Positions 41,307 to 50,512 of a DNA stretch of 64,000 nucleotides are shown here, piece by piece. The notes under the pieces were generated by a model. That model did not search any database. It was not told the DNA's origin and saw nothing but the letters and a program-made list of their open reading frames with translations. Numbering within the stretch: the first letter of the stretch is position 1; the number at the start of each line of letters is the position of its first letter. Origin of the DNA: Pseudomonas laurentiana. GTDB taxonomy: Bacteria > Pseudomonadota > Gammaproteobacteria > Pseudomonadales > Pseudomonadaceae. The position numbers and the translations under genes were made by a program. Where the stretch lies: the NCBI RefSeq assembly GCF_014648275.1, contig NZ_BMQU01000002.1, positions 124,001 through 188,000 on the forward strand, given 5' to 3'.

Positions 41307-44300
41307 TCAGACTTTTATCGACTCGACCACCGTTTCAACAACCGCACAATCAAACCGCCTCATCCCCTGACTATCAAACGGCGCACCCACCCGACTAACG
41401 CGCACCTGCACGTGCACTTCGTTTCCTTCGAAATCAAATACCAACTGGCGTGTTTCAGGATCTTGGGTAGGCATTTGCCGCGCCTGGTCGATCAGGCGAA
41501 ACCAGGCCCAGGGCCCTGTGCTCTTGCGGATCAGGGTGCGGCCATCGAGCAGCGTCACGGTGGCCCGAATTTCGCTGCCCAGGGCTTTGCCCGGCCATTC
41601 GAATAGCGCCGAACCCAACGGCCCGTGGCTGTAGTTCAACCGCGTACCGTCGTAGTCCAGGGAGAAACTGGCGATGCGCTCGCTCATCAGCAGTGGGCTG
41701 AGTTCGTAGGTCACCTGTGCCTGGGGCTGGCCGTTCGGAAAAAAGCTGTTGCGCAACTGGCTGGCGTGCTCCAGGGAGGCTAGCAGCGGTGCGCTGATGC
41801 GGCCCAGCGAGGCACCCTCGCTCAAGCGCCAGGGGCGTGAGTGGGTATCCAGTTGGCCGTCCAGGTGCTGGTCCATAAAACGTTGCAGCACGCCGTCAGC
41901 GGCAAACAGCCGATTGAAGTCCTCCAGCGCTACCTGGGTGTCCGCATCACCGTCGAACGGGTAACGGCCGCTCAACGCCCGCTCACAAAACGGGGAAACC
42001 TCACTGGCCCATGAGTGCTCAAGAACATGCCGGGTCTGTTGTTGCACGTGTTGCTGCCCGACCTCGACCACGTCCAGCAGCACGGGCTGTACCAGCAAGG
42101 GGAGTTGCTCGACCTCCTCCCTCAGCCGTTGCAAGGCATCCGTGGCGTCAATCGGTAGGCCCTGGCGGGCGCCACGCTGGCTGGCATCAATGAACAAGGC
42201 GGTGTCCTTCAAGGCACTCAGCAATTGTTCGGAAGTGCTGGCCGGTGCGGCTGCCGTCAGCCATTGATGCAGGGGCTTGAAATGTTGAGTCACCGGGTGG
42301 ACGGGTGGCGCAAGTGCGGGAGTGGGCGGCGTCAGCCCGACACGCTGCTGTACCTGCTCGCCTTTCTGTACGGCGAGCTCCAGCAAGCCTTGTGACGGCA
42401 GCAAGGACGACAGCTGTGTATGCCGCGCCGCACCGCGCAACAGTTCCAGCAGCGGCGAGTCGGCTTGTGCCACGTGCAGCAGCCTGCGGGGCAAATGCTC
42501 TGTCTGGTCCAGGCCGGCGATCTGCAAGTCGTCGAAAAACGCCTCCCACTGCTCGATGTAGGCCTGATGGTAGAGGGCGAGCACCTCGTCCTTGATCGGC
42601 TTGATCGCCAGCACGTCAGCCTGCCCCATCAGCCGCCGCTCCTGAACCAGCTCAACGGCCAGCAATGGTTCAATCAGCGTGCTGAACCGCCGATGCCCTT
42701 CCACGGTGTACAACCCAGGCACCCCGCGTGTTTGGGACTCGCCGCTGCGTTTGGTGAACAGCAGCAAGCCGCCTGCGCCCAGTACAGAGGCGATGCTGAA
42801 TTCGCGCAGCGTGCGCTCATCCAGTCGCTCAAGCAGCTGCCGGTACAAGCGCTGAGCCACAGGCTCGGCCGCCAACTGGTTACGCGCCTGTTCGATGAGC
42901 GCCGGGTCCAGCGGCAGGGGCGCGGACTGCGCCAGGCGCTTGAACAACGGCTGCAGATGCTCATCCAACTGCTGACGTTGCGGTTCGTTCAGGCCGACCC
43001 CGGTGCGAGACGCATTGGCATACCATTCGCCCAGCGCTTGCGCATCAAAGCGCCCTTCACCGCCGAGCATCAGGTACAGCGACAGGCTCTGGCGCAACGC
43101 TGCTTCGCTGAGGGTTTGAGCACTCCGCAGGCTGTCCTGTAACCGGTGCAGCAGGTCGACCAGTACCCGCTGCTCGAGGGCTTTGGCATAGGCCTGTGCA
43201 GCATGCTGCTGCAGGTGCCGACCGGTCGTCCAGGGCAGCCAGCCTCGGTCGAGCATTCGGGCAATATGGGCCAACCGATCAAGATGCCGCAACGAACTGC
43301 CATCCAGTACCGTCGTGCTCGCTTGGCTCGACGCCTGCTGCAATGCCGCAATCTGTTGATCGACGTATTCCAGGCGGCGGGTCTGATCGCGGTGCATGCT
43401 GAGTAACAGCACGCCGATCATCAGGCTAAACGCCGGGACCAGGTAGTGCGCACGCGGCCTGCACCAGGCCAACGCCAGGCGCATTGGCGTGCGCAGCCGA
43501 CCCGGCCGCCGGCAGGTGTGCAAGGCCCGCAACAAGACCGGGGCTGGCGATTCGACCGTGGCCGGTTGGGCGCTGAAGCGCACAGACTGCAAGGCCACTT
43601 GGGCAATGCCACGCTCCTGCGCCAGGGCCGTTTCCAGAACCGTCTGCAAACTGATGGACAGGGCGCGCCACATGGGCGTAAAGCCGAACAGCATGGAACG
43701 CACCTGAACATCCGGCTCGCGCTGAAGGCGCTCAAGTTCACTGCTGTCCAGTTCGGCGATCAGGCCCCTCATACGCTGGCCGAGGGTCGCGAGCAGTTCC
43801 CGGTTGCGCAGTGCCGGCGGAAACTCAAGGCTCAGTTCGCGCTGGTCTGCCGCCAGCCATGCCAGCGACTCAGTGTATCCAGGCAACTGCTCGCAGCCAC
43901 TCATAATGATTTGCACCGGCAGCGCGTGACCAAAGCGGCTGGCCAGCTCTTCAAGGCGCGCACGGAGTATCAGGGCCAACTGATCGCGTTCGGCAGCCCT
44001 CGCCTTCTGCAACTGTACGGCTGGCAGTACCAGTACAATGCCTCGTGGCAGTCGGCCGCAAACCGCTGCCTGTTTGAGCTCATCGAGCAACAGGCGCCAC
44101 AGCTTCGCCTGCTCGGCTTGCGCCTGATTCACCAGGCTGCCGTTGATATCGAACAGTGCAAAACCGCTGACTGTGGTGCAGCGCAGGTCCTCATCGGCAT
44201 TGCCGGTCAGGCCAAGCAGCGGCCCCTTGTCGAGCCCTGCCGGCCCAACCAGAAAGAATCCCGGCAACGTGCCGCCGGCCCGCTGAAACCAGGCATGCAG

Positions 44301-44588
44301 ACGTTCACGCAACGCCCGTTCGCGCTCCGAGCAGGTATCGACCGGTGCGGTGTCCAACGATGGCGTAGGGTCGACCTCCTTTGCGCGCCGACGCCAACGC
44401 AACCTCAGCACCAGCGCTACAAGGGCCAGCCCGATGCACAGCAGCAGACGCGCCCACACGCTGGCCAGGGGCACGTAACCGTCCACGGCGAGGCGCTGGC
44501 CATGCATCAGGACCAGATACATCACACAGACAAGGCCCAGCAGCGCCGGAGCGGCTCGCAGCAAGTATTTCAAGGCGCGCAGTAGCAT
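41307..44588 (-). CDS. tssM: T6SS inner-membrane protein TssM (IcmF)
   Basis: 1093-residue core of the T6SS membrane complex, bridging inner membrane to TssJ. Two N-terminal membrane helices (about 8-30 and 42-62) are followed by a cytoplasmic domain and a third helix near 378-396 (YLVPAFSLMIGVLLLSMH). The large periplasmic IcmF and DUF1215/C-terminal domains come next (RLNYSHGPLGSALFEWPGKA). The Walker A-like segment VGPAGLDKGPLLGL lacks the serine/threonine after lysine, so ATP binding is doubtful, as in a subset of TssM proteins. Last gene of the cluster, 47 bp after tssL. Confidence 0.93.
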   Translation of the reverse strand: MLLRALKYLLRAAPALLGLVCVMYLVLMHGQRLAVDGYVPLASVWARLLLCIGLALVALVLRLRWRRRAKEVDPTPSLDTAPVDTCSERERALRERLHAWFQRAGGTLPGFFLVGPAGLDKGPLLGLTGNADEDLRCTTVSGFALFDINGSLVNQAQAEQAKLWRLLLDELKQAAVCGRLPRGIVLVLPAVQLQKARAAERDQLALILRARLEELASRFGHALPVQIIMSGCEQLPGYTESLAWLAADQRELSLEFPPALRNRELLATLGQRMRGLIAELDSSELERLQREPDVQVRSMLFGFTPMWRALSISLQTVLETALAQERGIAQVALQSVRFSAQPATVESPAPVLLRALHTCRRPGRLRTPMRLALAWCRPRAHYLVPAFSLMIGVLLLSMHRDQTRRLEYVDQQIAALQQASSQASTTVLDGSSLRHLDRLAHIARMLDRGWLPWTTGRHLQQHAAQAYAKALEQRVLVDLLHRLQDSLRSAQTLSEAALRQSLSLYLMLGGEGRFDAQALGEWYANASRTGVGLNEPQRQQLDEHLQPLFKRLAQSAPLPLDPALIEQARNQLAAEPVAQRLYRQLLERLDERTLREFSIASVLGAGGLLLFTKRSGESQTRGVPGLYTVEGHRRFSTLIEPLLAVELVQERRLMGQADVLAIKPIKDEVLALYHQAYIEQWEAFFDDLQIAGLDQTEHLPRRLLHVAQADSPLLELLRGAARHTQLSSLLPSQGLLELAVQKGEQVQQRVGLTPPTPALAPPVHPVTQHFKPLHQWLTAAAPASTSEQLLSALKDTALFIDASQRGARQGLPIDATDALQRLREEVEQLPLLVQPVLLDVVEVGQQHVQQQTRHVLEHSWASEVSPFCERALSGRYPFDGDADTQVALEDFNRLFAADGVLQRFMDQHLDGQLDTHSRPWRLSEGASLGRISAPLLASLEHASQLRNSFFPNGQPQAQVTYELSPLLMSERIASFSLDYDGTRLNYSHGPLGSALFEWPGKALGSEIRATVTLLDGRTLIRKSTGPWAWFRLIDQARQMPTQDPETRQLVFDFEGNEVHVQVRVSRVGAPFDSQGMRRFDCAVVETVVESIKV

Positions 44589-44635
44589 GGCAGCAACATC
44601 CGCAAGTAAAAAGGTGTAGGGAAGTACCGTCTCGG

Positions 44636-45850
44636 TCAGCCTTCCGCGGGGTACGCGAAAATCTCCACGCGGCGATTACGCGCTCGGTTATCCGGGCTGT
44701 CGTTGGCAAACAATGGCTCCAGCTCGCCCCGCCCCTCGGCGGTGTAGCGCTGCGGGTCAATGTCATTGCCCACCAGTGCGCGAAGCACCGTCTCAGCGCG
44801 GGCCAGCGACAACGCCTGATTGGAAACCAGGTGCGTCGCCACTGGCGTGTCGTCACTGTGGCCAATCACATTGATGTGTACCGGCCACTGTTCCAGCGCT
44901 GCGGCAATGCGCTTCAACACCGGCTGGTAAAGGGACGCCACTTCGCTACCACCAGCAGCGAACAAGCCGGAGGAGCTGATCGTGATGCGCACGCCAAGGC
45001 CGTCTTCAAGCAGGTACAGGCGCCCTGCCCGAACGTCCGCGGAAAGCTCCAGTGCCAACTGCTGTGCCAGGCTGTTCAGCGGGGCCTGTTCCAACGCTTG
45101 CAGGCGAACCAGGGTTTGGTAGGAGCGGCTTTCCAGGTGATAGGCCAGGCCGGCCGCCAGCAACACCAACAATGCCCCGCACCCCCACCAGACAACGCGA
45201 CGACGACGTGTGAAGCGGCCGATAGGCCAGGCGCGCACCTGTTCTTCCAGATGCACCGTGGGCACGTAGCCGCGCTGCATGCGAATCGTTTCGAACAGAT
45301 GGTTGCGGCGCATCGCAAGTGCCGCACGGCCTTCACTCTGAATGCGGTAGCGGCCTTCCAGGCCGAGCGCCAGGCACAGGTACATCACCTCCAGCAGCGG
45401 AAGGTTCTCCTGGGGTTTCAGTTCTGCGGCATCGAGGTAGCCAAAGAAGCCATCTCCACCCGACGTCTGGCCATGGAAGATCATCAACAGGCTGTGTTTC
45501 GACCACTCACCCCGGCCCCATTCAGCGCTGGAAATGGTTTCATCGAGCAACGTGCAAATCGCATATTGGGCGCGCTCGACCATGTTGATCGACACGCCGT
45601 CATCCACCGCCTTTCGGTGGAAGGTACGCATCTGGGTAACGAGGTGCGCCCGCAAATCATCAAGGTCAGGCGCATGCTCGAGGCTGCGCAGCAGCACGAC
45701 CTCATAAAGCAGGTCGCTGGCGTGCAGGCCGAGCCCTTCGCTACTCAGCGGCGGCAAGGCTTCGAGCGGCTGCTCTGTGGGTGCTGGCAATGCAGGTGCC
45801 CCCCAGCGCGCCTTGACGGTTGCAAGTGGGGTCCAAAAACGACGTTTCAT
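44636..45850 (-). CDS. tssL: T6SS protein TssL with C-terminal OmpA-like domain
   Basis: 404 residues. The N-terminal DotU/IcmH domain (about 50-215, LRAHLVTQMRTFHRKAVDD, CTLLDETISSAEWGRGEWS) is cytoplasmic. One membrane helix follows (VVWWGCGALLVLLAAGLAY), then a periplasmic OmpA-like peptidoglycan-binding domain (INVIGHSDDTPVATHLVSNQ ... NRARNRRVEIFAYP). This 'specialised' TssL anchors the TssJLM complex to the wall directly, without a separate TagL. AAGGAACC precedes the ATG, which overlaps the tssK stop by 4 nt. Confidence 0.93.
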   Translation of the reverse strand: MKRRFWTPLATVKARWGAPALPAPTEQPLEALPPLSSEGLGLHASDLLYEVVLLRSLEHAPDLDDLRAHLVTQMRTFHRKAVDDGVSINMVERAQYAICTLLDETISSAEWGRGEWSKHSLLMIFHGQTSGGDGFFGYLDAAELKPQENLPLLEVMYLCLALGLEGRYRIQSEGRAALAMRRNHLFETIRMQRGYVPTVHLEEQVRAWPIGRFTRRRRVVWWGCGALLVLLAAGLAYHLESRSYQTLVRLQALEQAPLNSLAQQLALELSADVRAGRLYLLEDGLGVRITISSSGLFAAGGSEVASLYQPVLKRIAAALEQWPVHINVIGHSDDTPVATHLVSNQALSLARAETVLRALVGNDIDPQRYTAEGRGELEPLFANDSPDNRARNRRVEIFAYPAEG

Positions 45851-47187
45851 TGAGGTTCCTTGATCGCCCAGAAGGCCAGCTGCAAGCCAGGAAAATCACC
45901 GGCCAGGTGGAGGCCGAAACCTGCGCTGCTCCTGAGTTCCTGCCACAGCGGGTTATCGCTTTGAAGTTCGAAATAGCTAAAGCCGGCGTAGTACGGCAGT
46001 TCACGCGGGGCGGCGGGCAGGACACAAACGTTGATCCCCGGTAGCTGCAGGTCGACGAGATCGGCGACACGTTCGGTCGGCCCGATTTTCAGACAGGTCG
46101 GGAACACCTTGCGCAGCTCGTCATCGGGCACCTGGGCCCGTACTGCCAGTACAAAGCGGGCGGAACCATACAGGCTCGAGTCCAGCACGGCCGCAAAACG
46201 AATGCCGTGCTCACGATCATTCAAGACCAGTGGCACCACATCGGTTCCGGCCTGCGCGCTCAGGATATGGGCCAGGTCGGTCATGACCGGATCGAAACTG
46301 TCCGCAAGCCGATCATGCCGGTACACCGGATAGGATTTAGGTCGCTTGCTGGTTTCAGAGAAAATCGCCAACTCACCGGCCAGCGCGACCAGTTCGCGGT
46401 ACAGGGCCTCGGGATGCAAGCCGGGGTAGCTGGCCAGGTGGGCAAGTAGGGTCTCGGCTCGGTTGATGGTCTGCAGCATCAGAAAATGGTGGACCTCTGC
46501 GATCCCACCCAGCCCGGGCACGCCCATGTTGGTCGCCAGCATGTAACCGCGCTGCCGGACCCGGCCCAGGAAGTCATCGACAAACGCCACCAAGCGCGGC
46601 GCTGAACGCCAGCTCAAGACCGGTGCGATAAACGTCTCATCAAGGCTGAGTTGGCCACCGGAACTGCGTTCGAGCACTCGGGCAACATCCAGGTACACGT
46701 GTGACTGGGCAACGTCCTGCCGACGAGCCAGTCGCAGGTTGAGTCGGGCGAGCTGCACGGTTGCCTCTGCCGCGTCATCAGCCGTGTTGTCCCGTACATT
46801 GGCCTCAAGCAGATGGTAGCGCGACAGGCTGTCCGGGCCAGGCTCACGCTCGACGTCGATGTGTGAAACGCCGGTCATGGGCAGGGCCAACACCACGTCC
46901 AGCCCTCTTGCCCCCTCCGGGACCACAAAGCTGGCGCGCGCCAGCGCCTGGCTATCCAGATTGAACAGCGTGCCGTCCGGTAGCACACCCGCACACTCGA
47001 GCAGATGGATTCGCCCCAGAAGCAGTTGCGCCGGGTCAAGCTTCAGGGCGGTGAACCCCCAGACGTTCGCCTGAACCGCTTGCAGCCCCTGAACCAGTTG
47101 CCCTCGCAGGTAGCGCTGTTGTTGTTGGAAATGCTGCGGCTGGAGGAACATGCCTTCCGACCAGACAACGCTGTCATTGCTGAACAT
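45847..47187 (-). CDS. tssK: T6SS baseplate protein TssK
   Basis: 446 residues, the normal TssK length. The N-terminal VVWSEGMFLQPQHFQQQQRY is diagnostic. TssK trimers link the baseplate to the TssL/TssM membrane complex. It overlaps tssJ by 14 nt and tssL by 4 nt, and AGAGGAC lies before the ATG. Confidence 0.95.
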   Translation of the reverse strand: MFSNDSVVWSEGMFLQPQHFQQQQRYLRGQLVQGLQAVQANVWGFTALKLDPAQLLLGRIHLLECAGVLPDGTLFNLDSQALARASFVVPEGARGLDVVLALPMTGVSHIDVEREPGPDSLSRYHLLEANVRDNTADDAAEATVQLARLNLRLARRQDVAQSHVYLDVARVLERSSGGQLSLDETFIAPVLSWRSAPRLVAFVDDFLGRVRQRGYMLATNMGVPGLGGIAEVHHFLMLQTINRAETLLAHLASYPGLHPEALYRELVALAGELAIFSETSKRPKSYPVYRHDRLADSFDPVMTDLAHILSAQAGTDVVPLVLNDREHGIRFAAVLDSSLYGSARFVLAVRAQVPDDELRKVFPTCLKIGPTERVADLVDLQLPGINVCVLPAAPRELPYYAGFSYFELQSDNPLWQELRSSAGFGLHLAGDFPGLQLAFWAIKEPQ

Positions 47188-47713
47188 GGGTTGAGTCCTC
47201 TTGTAGTGGAATGGCCTGGATCGATACCACGTCCCGCCCCAGGCTTACCCTCAATGCCTCGGGGCTTTGGGCCTGAAAGACGTCTACCGCGCGCCATTGG
47301 GCGTTATCCAGGTCGCGGTACTCCGCAACGACACCCACCAGCCGCGTCTGCGGATGGGGTACGAACAGGTGTTTTCGCCATTCACCGGGGCTCACCTGAA
47401 ACGTCTCGCGCGCTAGCCAGGCAGCGTCCACCGGCGGCTCGTCACCATCGGCCAGGCGCGACAAGTCGGCCTTGAGGAACGTTCTGGCGTCACTCAACTG
47501 GTAGAGCGTAAGGACGATAGGTGATGGGCGACCATGGAGGTTCGGGTTGACGTCAAGCGCCGCGACAATGTCCACGCGCTTTCGCGGGTCGAGCGGCAAA
47601 GGCGCTTGAAACCAACTGAGCACCTGGCAGCCCTGCAGCATGCCCACGGCCATCAGCAGTACGCCATGGCGCAGTGCGCGCCGTACGCACACGGCGCTAT
47701 CAATCGCGGCCAT
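47174..47713 (-). CDS. tssJ: T6SS outer-membrane lipoprotein TssJ
   Basis: About 180 residues from the ATG at 47713. A positive N-region and hydrophobic core lead to a lipobox MLQGC with the lipidated cysteine at 29. The mature part has the TssJ beta-sandwich signatures (VDIVAALDVNPNLHGRPSPI, LTLYQLSDARTFLKADL). It anchors TssM to the outer membrane. The start lies inside the last codons of vgrG (14-nt overlap). A longer open frame upstream runs within vgrG and is not used. Confidence 0.9.
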   Translation of the reverse strand: MAAIDSAVCVRRALRHGVLLMAVGMLQGCQVLSWFQAPLPLDPRKRVDIVAALDVNPNLHGRPSPIVLTLYQLSDARTFLKADLSRLADGDEPPVDAAWLARETFQVSPGEWRKHLFVPHPQTRLVGVVAEYRDLDNAQWRAVDVFQAQSPEALRVSLGRDVVSIQAIPLQEDSTHVQQ

Positions 47714-49775
47714 CGTCGGCGTCCTTCGGGGCTTTGGCTTTTTTGGCTTTTTGGGGTTTTTTAAGTGTCGGCGCCTCTGCAGACGCCGAGCTGCTCTCCC
47801 CACCGCCGTTGATGTCGACCTTGCCTTTACCGTCGATGGTCACTACCGCGCCATTGATTGCAACGCCCTTGGGGCCTAACTCCAGCGTGCTGGCGCCAGC
47901 TTTCAGCACGAGCGTCTGACCGGCTTCAAGGGTGATCGTCTGATTGCCCTTGAGGTCGATACTGCTGGCACCCAGCTTGAACTTGCCGCCAACCCGGGTA
48001 TCGCTGTCCGCTGCAACGTCCAGCGATTGGCCCCCGCCCAACTTGACCTGATGATCAGCGCCAACGTCCAGCGAACAACTGCCTTTCACTTCGCTGATAT
48101 GCTCGCCACCGACGTCGAGGGAGTAGTCGGCGCCGACCCGACCGTTAAGCTCACCCTCAATGTGCTCATGTGCGTCTTTCATCACCTGGCGGTAGGCATC
48201 GCCCCCCACCTTCTGATGAAAGTCATTACCGATGCGTTCAAACGCATCGTTACGTACGGTGATGTCCTGGTTGCGCCCCGCGTGAAACAGCAACTGCTCG
48301 GCGCCGTCCTTGTCTTCGAAACGCAATTCGTTATAGACATCCTCGGCACCCAGCGACTGGCTTTTGATCCCACTGCGGGCGACCTGCGCGGGTAACGTGT
48401 AAGGTGGGCGCATGCCACCGTTATAGAGGCTGCCGGTTACCAGCGGACGGTCCGGATTGCCGTCAAGAAATTCCACGACCACCTCTTGACCGATACGCGG
48501 CAGGAAAACCGCCCCCCAGCGCTGCCCGGCCAAGGGTTGCGCGACGCGCACCCAGCATGAGCAATTCTCGTTACGCTGGTCGCCACGGTCCCAGTGAAAC
48601 TGCACCTTGATCCGCCCGAACTCATCGACCCACAGTTGCTCACCTGCCTTGCCGACGACGAACGCAGTCTGCGGGCCAGCAATCTTCGGTCGTGGGGTCT
48701 CGCGTTTGGCGCGGTAGCGGGCATCGCTGCGGATGGCCACGATCTGACAGCTGAAATGTGGGCCGCTGACACCATAGGTCGAGGCCATGCAGGTCGCCTG
48801 AACATGGGCCCGCACGATCAGGTACTGGGTGTTCTGGCTATGCTCCGGATGCCCCTCCAGGGTGAAGCAGGCCCCCGGCAGCAGATAAGGCGCGCTGCCT
48901 GTTGCATGGACCCAGTGCTGTTCAGCATTCAGTGCCTGGACCTGGACCTTGGTCGCCGCCTCACCCGCCGCGGCATCATTGAAGCGCCCAGGATAGTGGT
49001 AGTGCTCATAGGTGGCGTGATCGTGAGCCATGGCAATGGACGCCTCGGCAGCGAGTACACTCGCTTCACGGCTGTTTGCCTTGGTGAAGTCAAAATCAAC
49101 GGCACTCACCCGACCGCTGCATAGCACGTGCTTCGGCACCCACTCGCAGAAACGATCGAAATCATCAGGTGTTCCCGCACCCAGTTGAAACACCTGATTG
49201 CCTTCAAGCGGCTTGTGCTCACTCATGGCGTCAGTGATCACCAGGCGGTGCCCTTCGACGGTGTGCCGGAAAAAATAGTAAAGCCCGGCCTCCTCCATCA
49301 GACGACTGACAAACGCGAAATCGGGCTCTGCGAACTGCACGCAGTACTCCAACGCCGGGTAGTTTTCAGTGGCTGCCCATTCCACTTCTCCCGGATACGC
49401 CTCCAGCACGTCCTTGAGCACTTCAAGCACTGACTTGTTTTGAAAGATCCGGCAATTGCTGGCGCAGGTCGTAAACCATAGCCAAGGACGCAGGAGAAAC
49501 TCATAGCACGGCAGTTGGCCCTGGTCCGCGACACGGCGAAAGCCACAGATATGGCCATGCAGAACACGTGCAGGCGTTTCACGTTCATAGGCCAGCGTGA
49601 CGGCAAGCGGCTGTCCCAACCAATCGTCCGCCTTCAGTTCCCCCCCGGGGCTCAGGGCCTTGACGGCATATTCAAACAATTGGCTCAGGCCCTCGCTGCC
49701 ATCCAGGCCAGCGAACAACAGCGCACTGGAACCTGGTGGCCCGGCGAAGGAACAAGATGCTGGAGAAGCGTTCAT
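47700..49775 (-). CDS. vgrG: T6SS spike protein VgrG (TssI)
   Basis: 691 residues. The gp27-like head (FEYAVKALSPGGELKADDWL, YEFLLRPWLWFTTCASNCRI, QNKSVLEVLKDVLEAY) is followed by the gp5 OB-fold (DEFGRIKVQFHWDRGDQ, NCSCWVRVAQPLAGQRWGAV) and a beta-helix needle of repeated V-G-G/D-V-G units. A lysine-rich tail (KKPQKAKKAK) ends the protein. There is no fused toxin domain. The start at 49775 is 13 bp past the PAAR-like stop. Confidence 0.94.
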   Translation of the reverse strand: MNASPASCSFAGPPGSSALLFAGLDGSEGLSQLFEYAVKALSPGGELKADDWLGQPLAVTLAYERETPARVLHGHICGFRRVADQGQLPCYEFLLRPWLWFTTCASNCRIFQNKSVLEVLKDVLEAYPGEVEWAATENYPALEYCVQFAEPDFAFVSRLMEEAGLYYFFRHTVEGHRLVITDAMSEHKPLEGNQVFQLGAGTPDDFDRFCEWVPKHVLCSGRVSAVDFDFTKANSREASVLAAEASIAMAHDHATYEHYHYPGRFNDAAAGEAATKVQVQALNAEQHWVHATGSAPYLLPGACFTLEGHPEHSQNTQYLIVRAHVQATCMASTYGVSGPHFSCQIVAIRSDARYRAKRETPRPKIAGPQTAFVVGKAGEQLWVDEFGRIKVQFHWDRGDQRNENCSCWVRVAQPLAGQRWGAVFLPRIGQEVVVEFLDGNPDRPLVTGSLYNGGMRPPYTLPAQVARSGIKSQSLGAEDVYNELRFEDKDGAEQLLFHAGRNQDITVRNDAFERIGNDFHQKVGGDAYRQVMKDAHEHIEGELNGRVGADYSLDVGGEHISEVKGSCSLDVGADHQVKLGGGQSLDVAADSDTRVGGKFKLGASSIDLKGNQTITLEAGQTLVLKAGASTLELGPKGVAINGAVVTIDGKGKVDINGGGESSSASAEAPTLKKPQKAKKAKAPKDADDGRD

Positions 49776-49788
49776 CGCGTAGGGCCCC

Positions 49789-50178
49789 TCAGGCAATCAT
49801 GGTCTTGCGGGTACCGGGCTGATCGATCTTGATCACGCCCCCCCAGTTGCACAGGCAGGTGCATTGACCATGCAGTGCTGGCTGCCCGGCGATGTGGGTC
49901 TTGGCCGCGCCGGGCGTCCAGGGCGAGGCTGTGGCCGGTATGCAGGGCATTGGCGTGAGTACTCCCATCGCCGCAGAGGTGGCGGCGGAGACCGTTGGAT
50001 TGGCCATCGATCGGCACACGCCGAAAGGAGCGATATTGGCCATGGGTTTGTGATCCATGATGGTGGCGGCGGGCTGGCCTTCAACGCTGCAGCGGTTTAC
50101 CGGTAATACGGTCAACTTCGCAGGCGCAGCCCCGAATGAACACCGTAATAGCGCCCCCATTACAACTTGCTCTGGCAC
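49789..50178 (-). CDS. PAAR-like protein (DUF4280), VgrG tip
   Basis: 129-residue PAAR-like tip protein of the DUF4280 type. It begins with GTG (GGAGGG 6 nt upstream) and MPEQVVMGALLRCSFG, the usual DUF4280 opening. MDHKPMANIAPFGVCRSMAN and a cysteine-rich end (GQCTCLCNWGGVI) follow. It should cap the VgrG spike and may carry cargo; no toxin extension is present. First gene of the PAAR-vgrG-tssJKLM group, with 334 bp of non-coding DNA upstream, so this group probably has its own promoter. Confidence 0.88.
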   Translation of the reverse strand: MPEQVVMGALLRCSFGAAPAKLTVLPVNRCSVEGQPAATIMDHKPMANIAPFGVCRSMANPTVSAATSAAMGVLTPMPCIPATASPWTPGAAKTHIAGQPALHGQCTCLCNWGGVIKIDQPGTRKTMIA

Positions 50179-50512
50179 AGCAAACCCTCCGCTGAATAAT
50201 TGGTTACGTTGTGCGGCAACCGATGCCGATGAAAACTTGATGCGGTATTTTGACTAAAACTACGAAGCGTAAAATAGGAAATTTCCGAGAAGTGCTAGGG
50301 AAATTCGGACGACCTTATTATCGATCCACACAGTTGATGACAAACCCACTTCAGCTATTCATCGGCCGAACCCAAGGGCTGACACGCAGAACATACAAAT
50401 GCCTCGCGCCCATGAAGTTTCCTGAGCGCGTTGCGTATTAATAAAGAGACAAATAGGCGCCTAAGGTTTAAACAATCAACCTTTGAACCTAGCCGCCAGA
50501 TGACATACGGTC
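50179..50512. other. Intergenic region inside the T6SS cluster
   Basis: 334 bp, more AT-rich than the flanking genes. No hairpin with a T-run was found after clpV. It likely holds a promoter for the PAAR-vgrG-tssJKLM half. A 63-codon plus-strand frame from a TTG at 50250 is basic but has no ribosome site and is not called. Confidence 0.5.

Noticed and set aside
50250-50441. 63-codon basic plus-strand frame in the T6SS gap
   Set aside because: TTG start without a ribosome site, no similarity recognised, and it sits where a promoter is expected.
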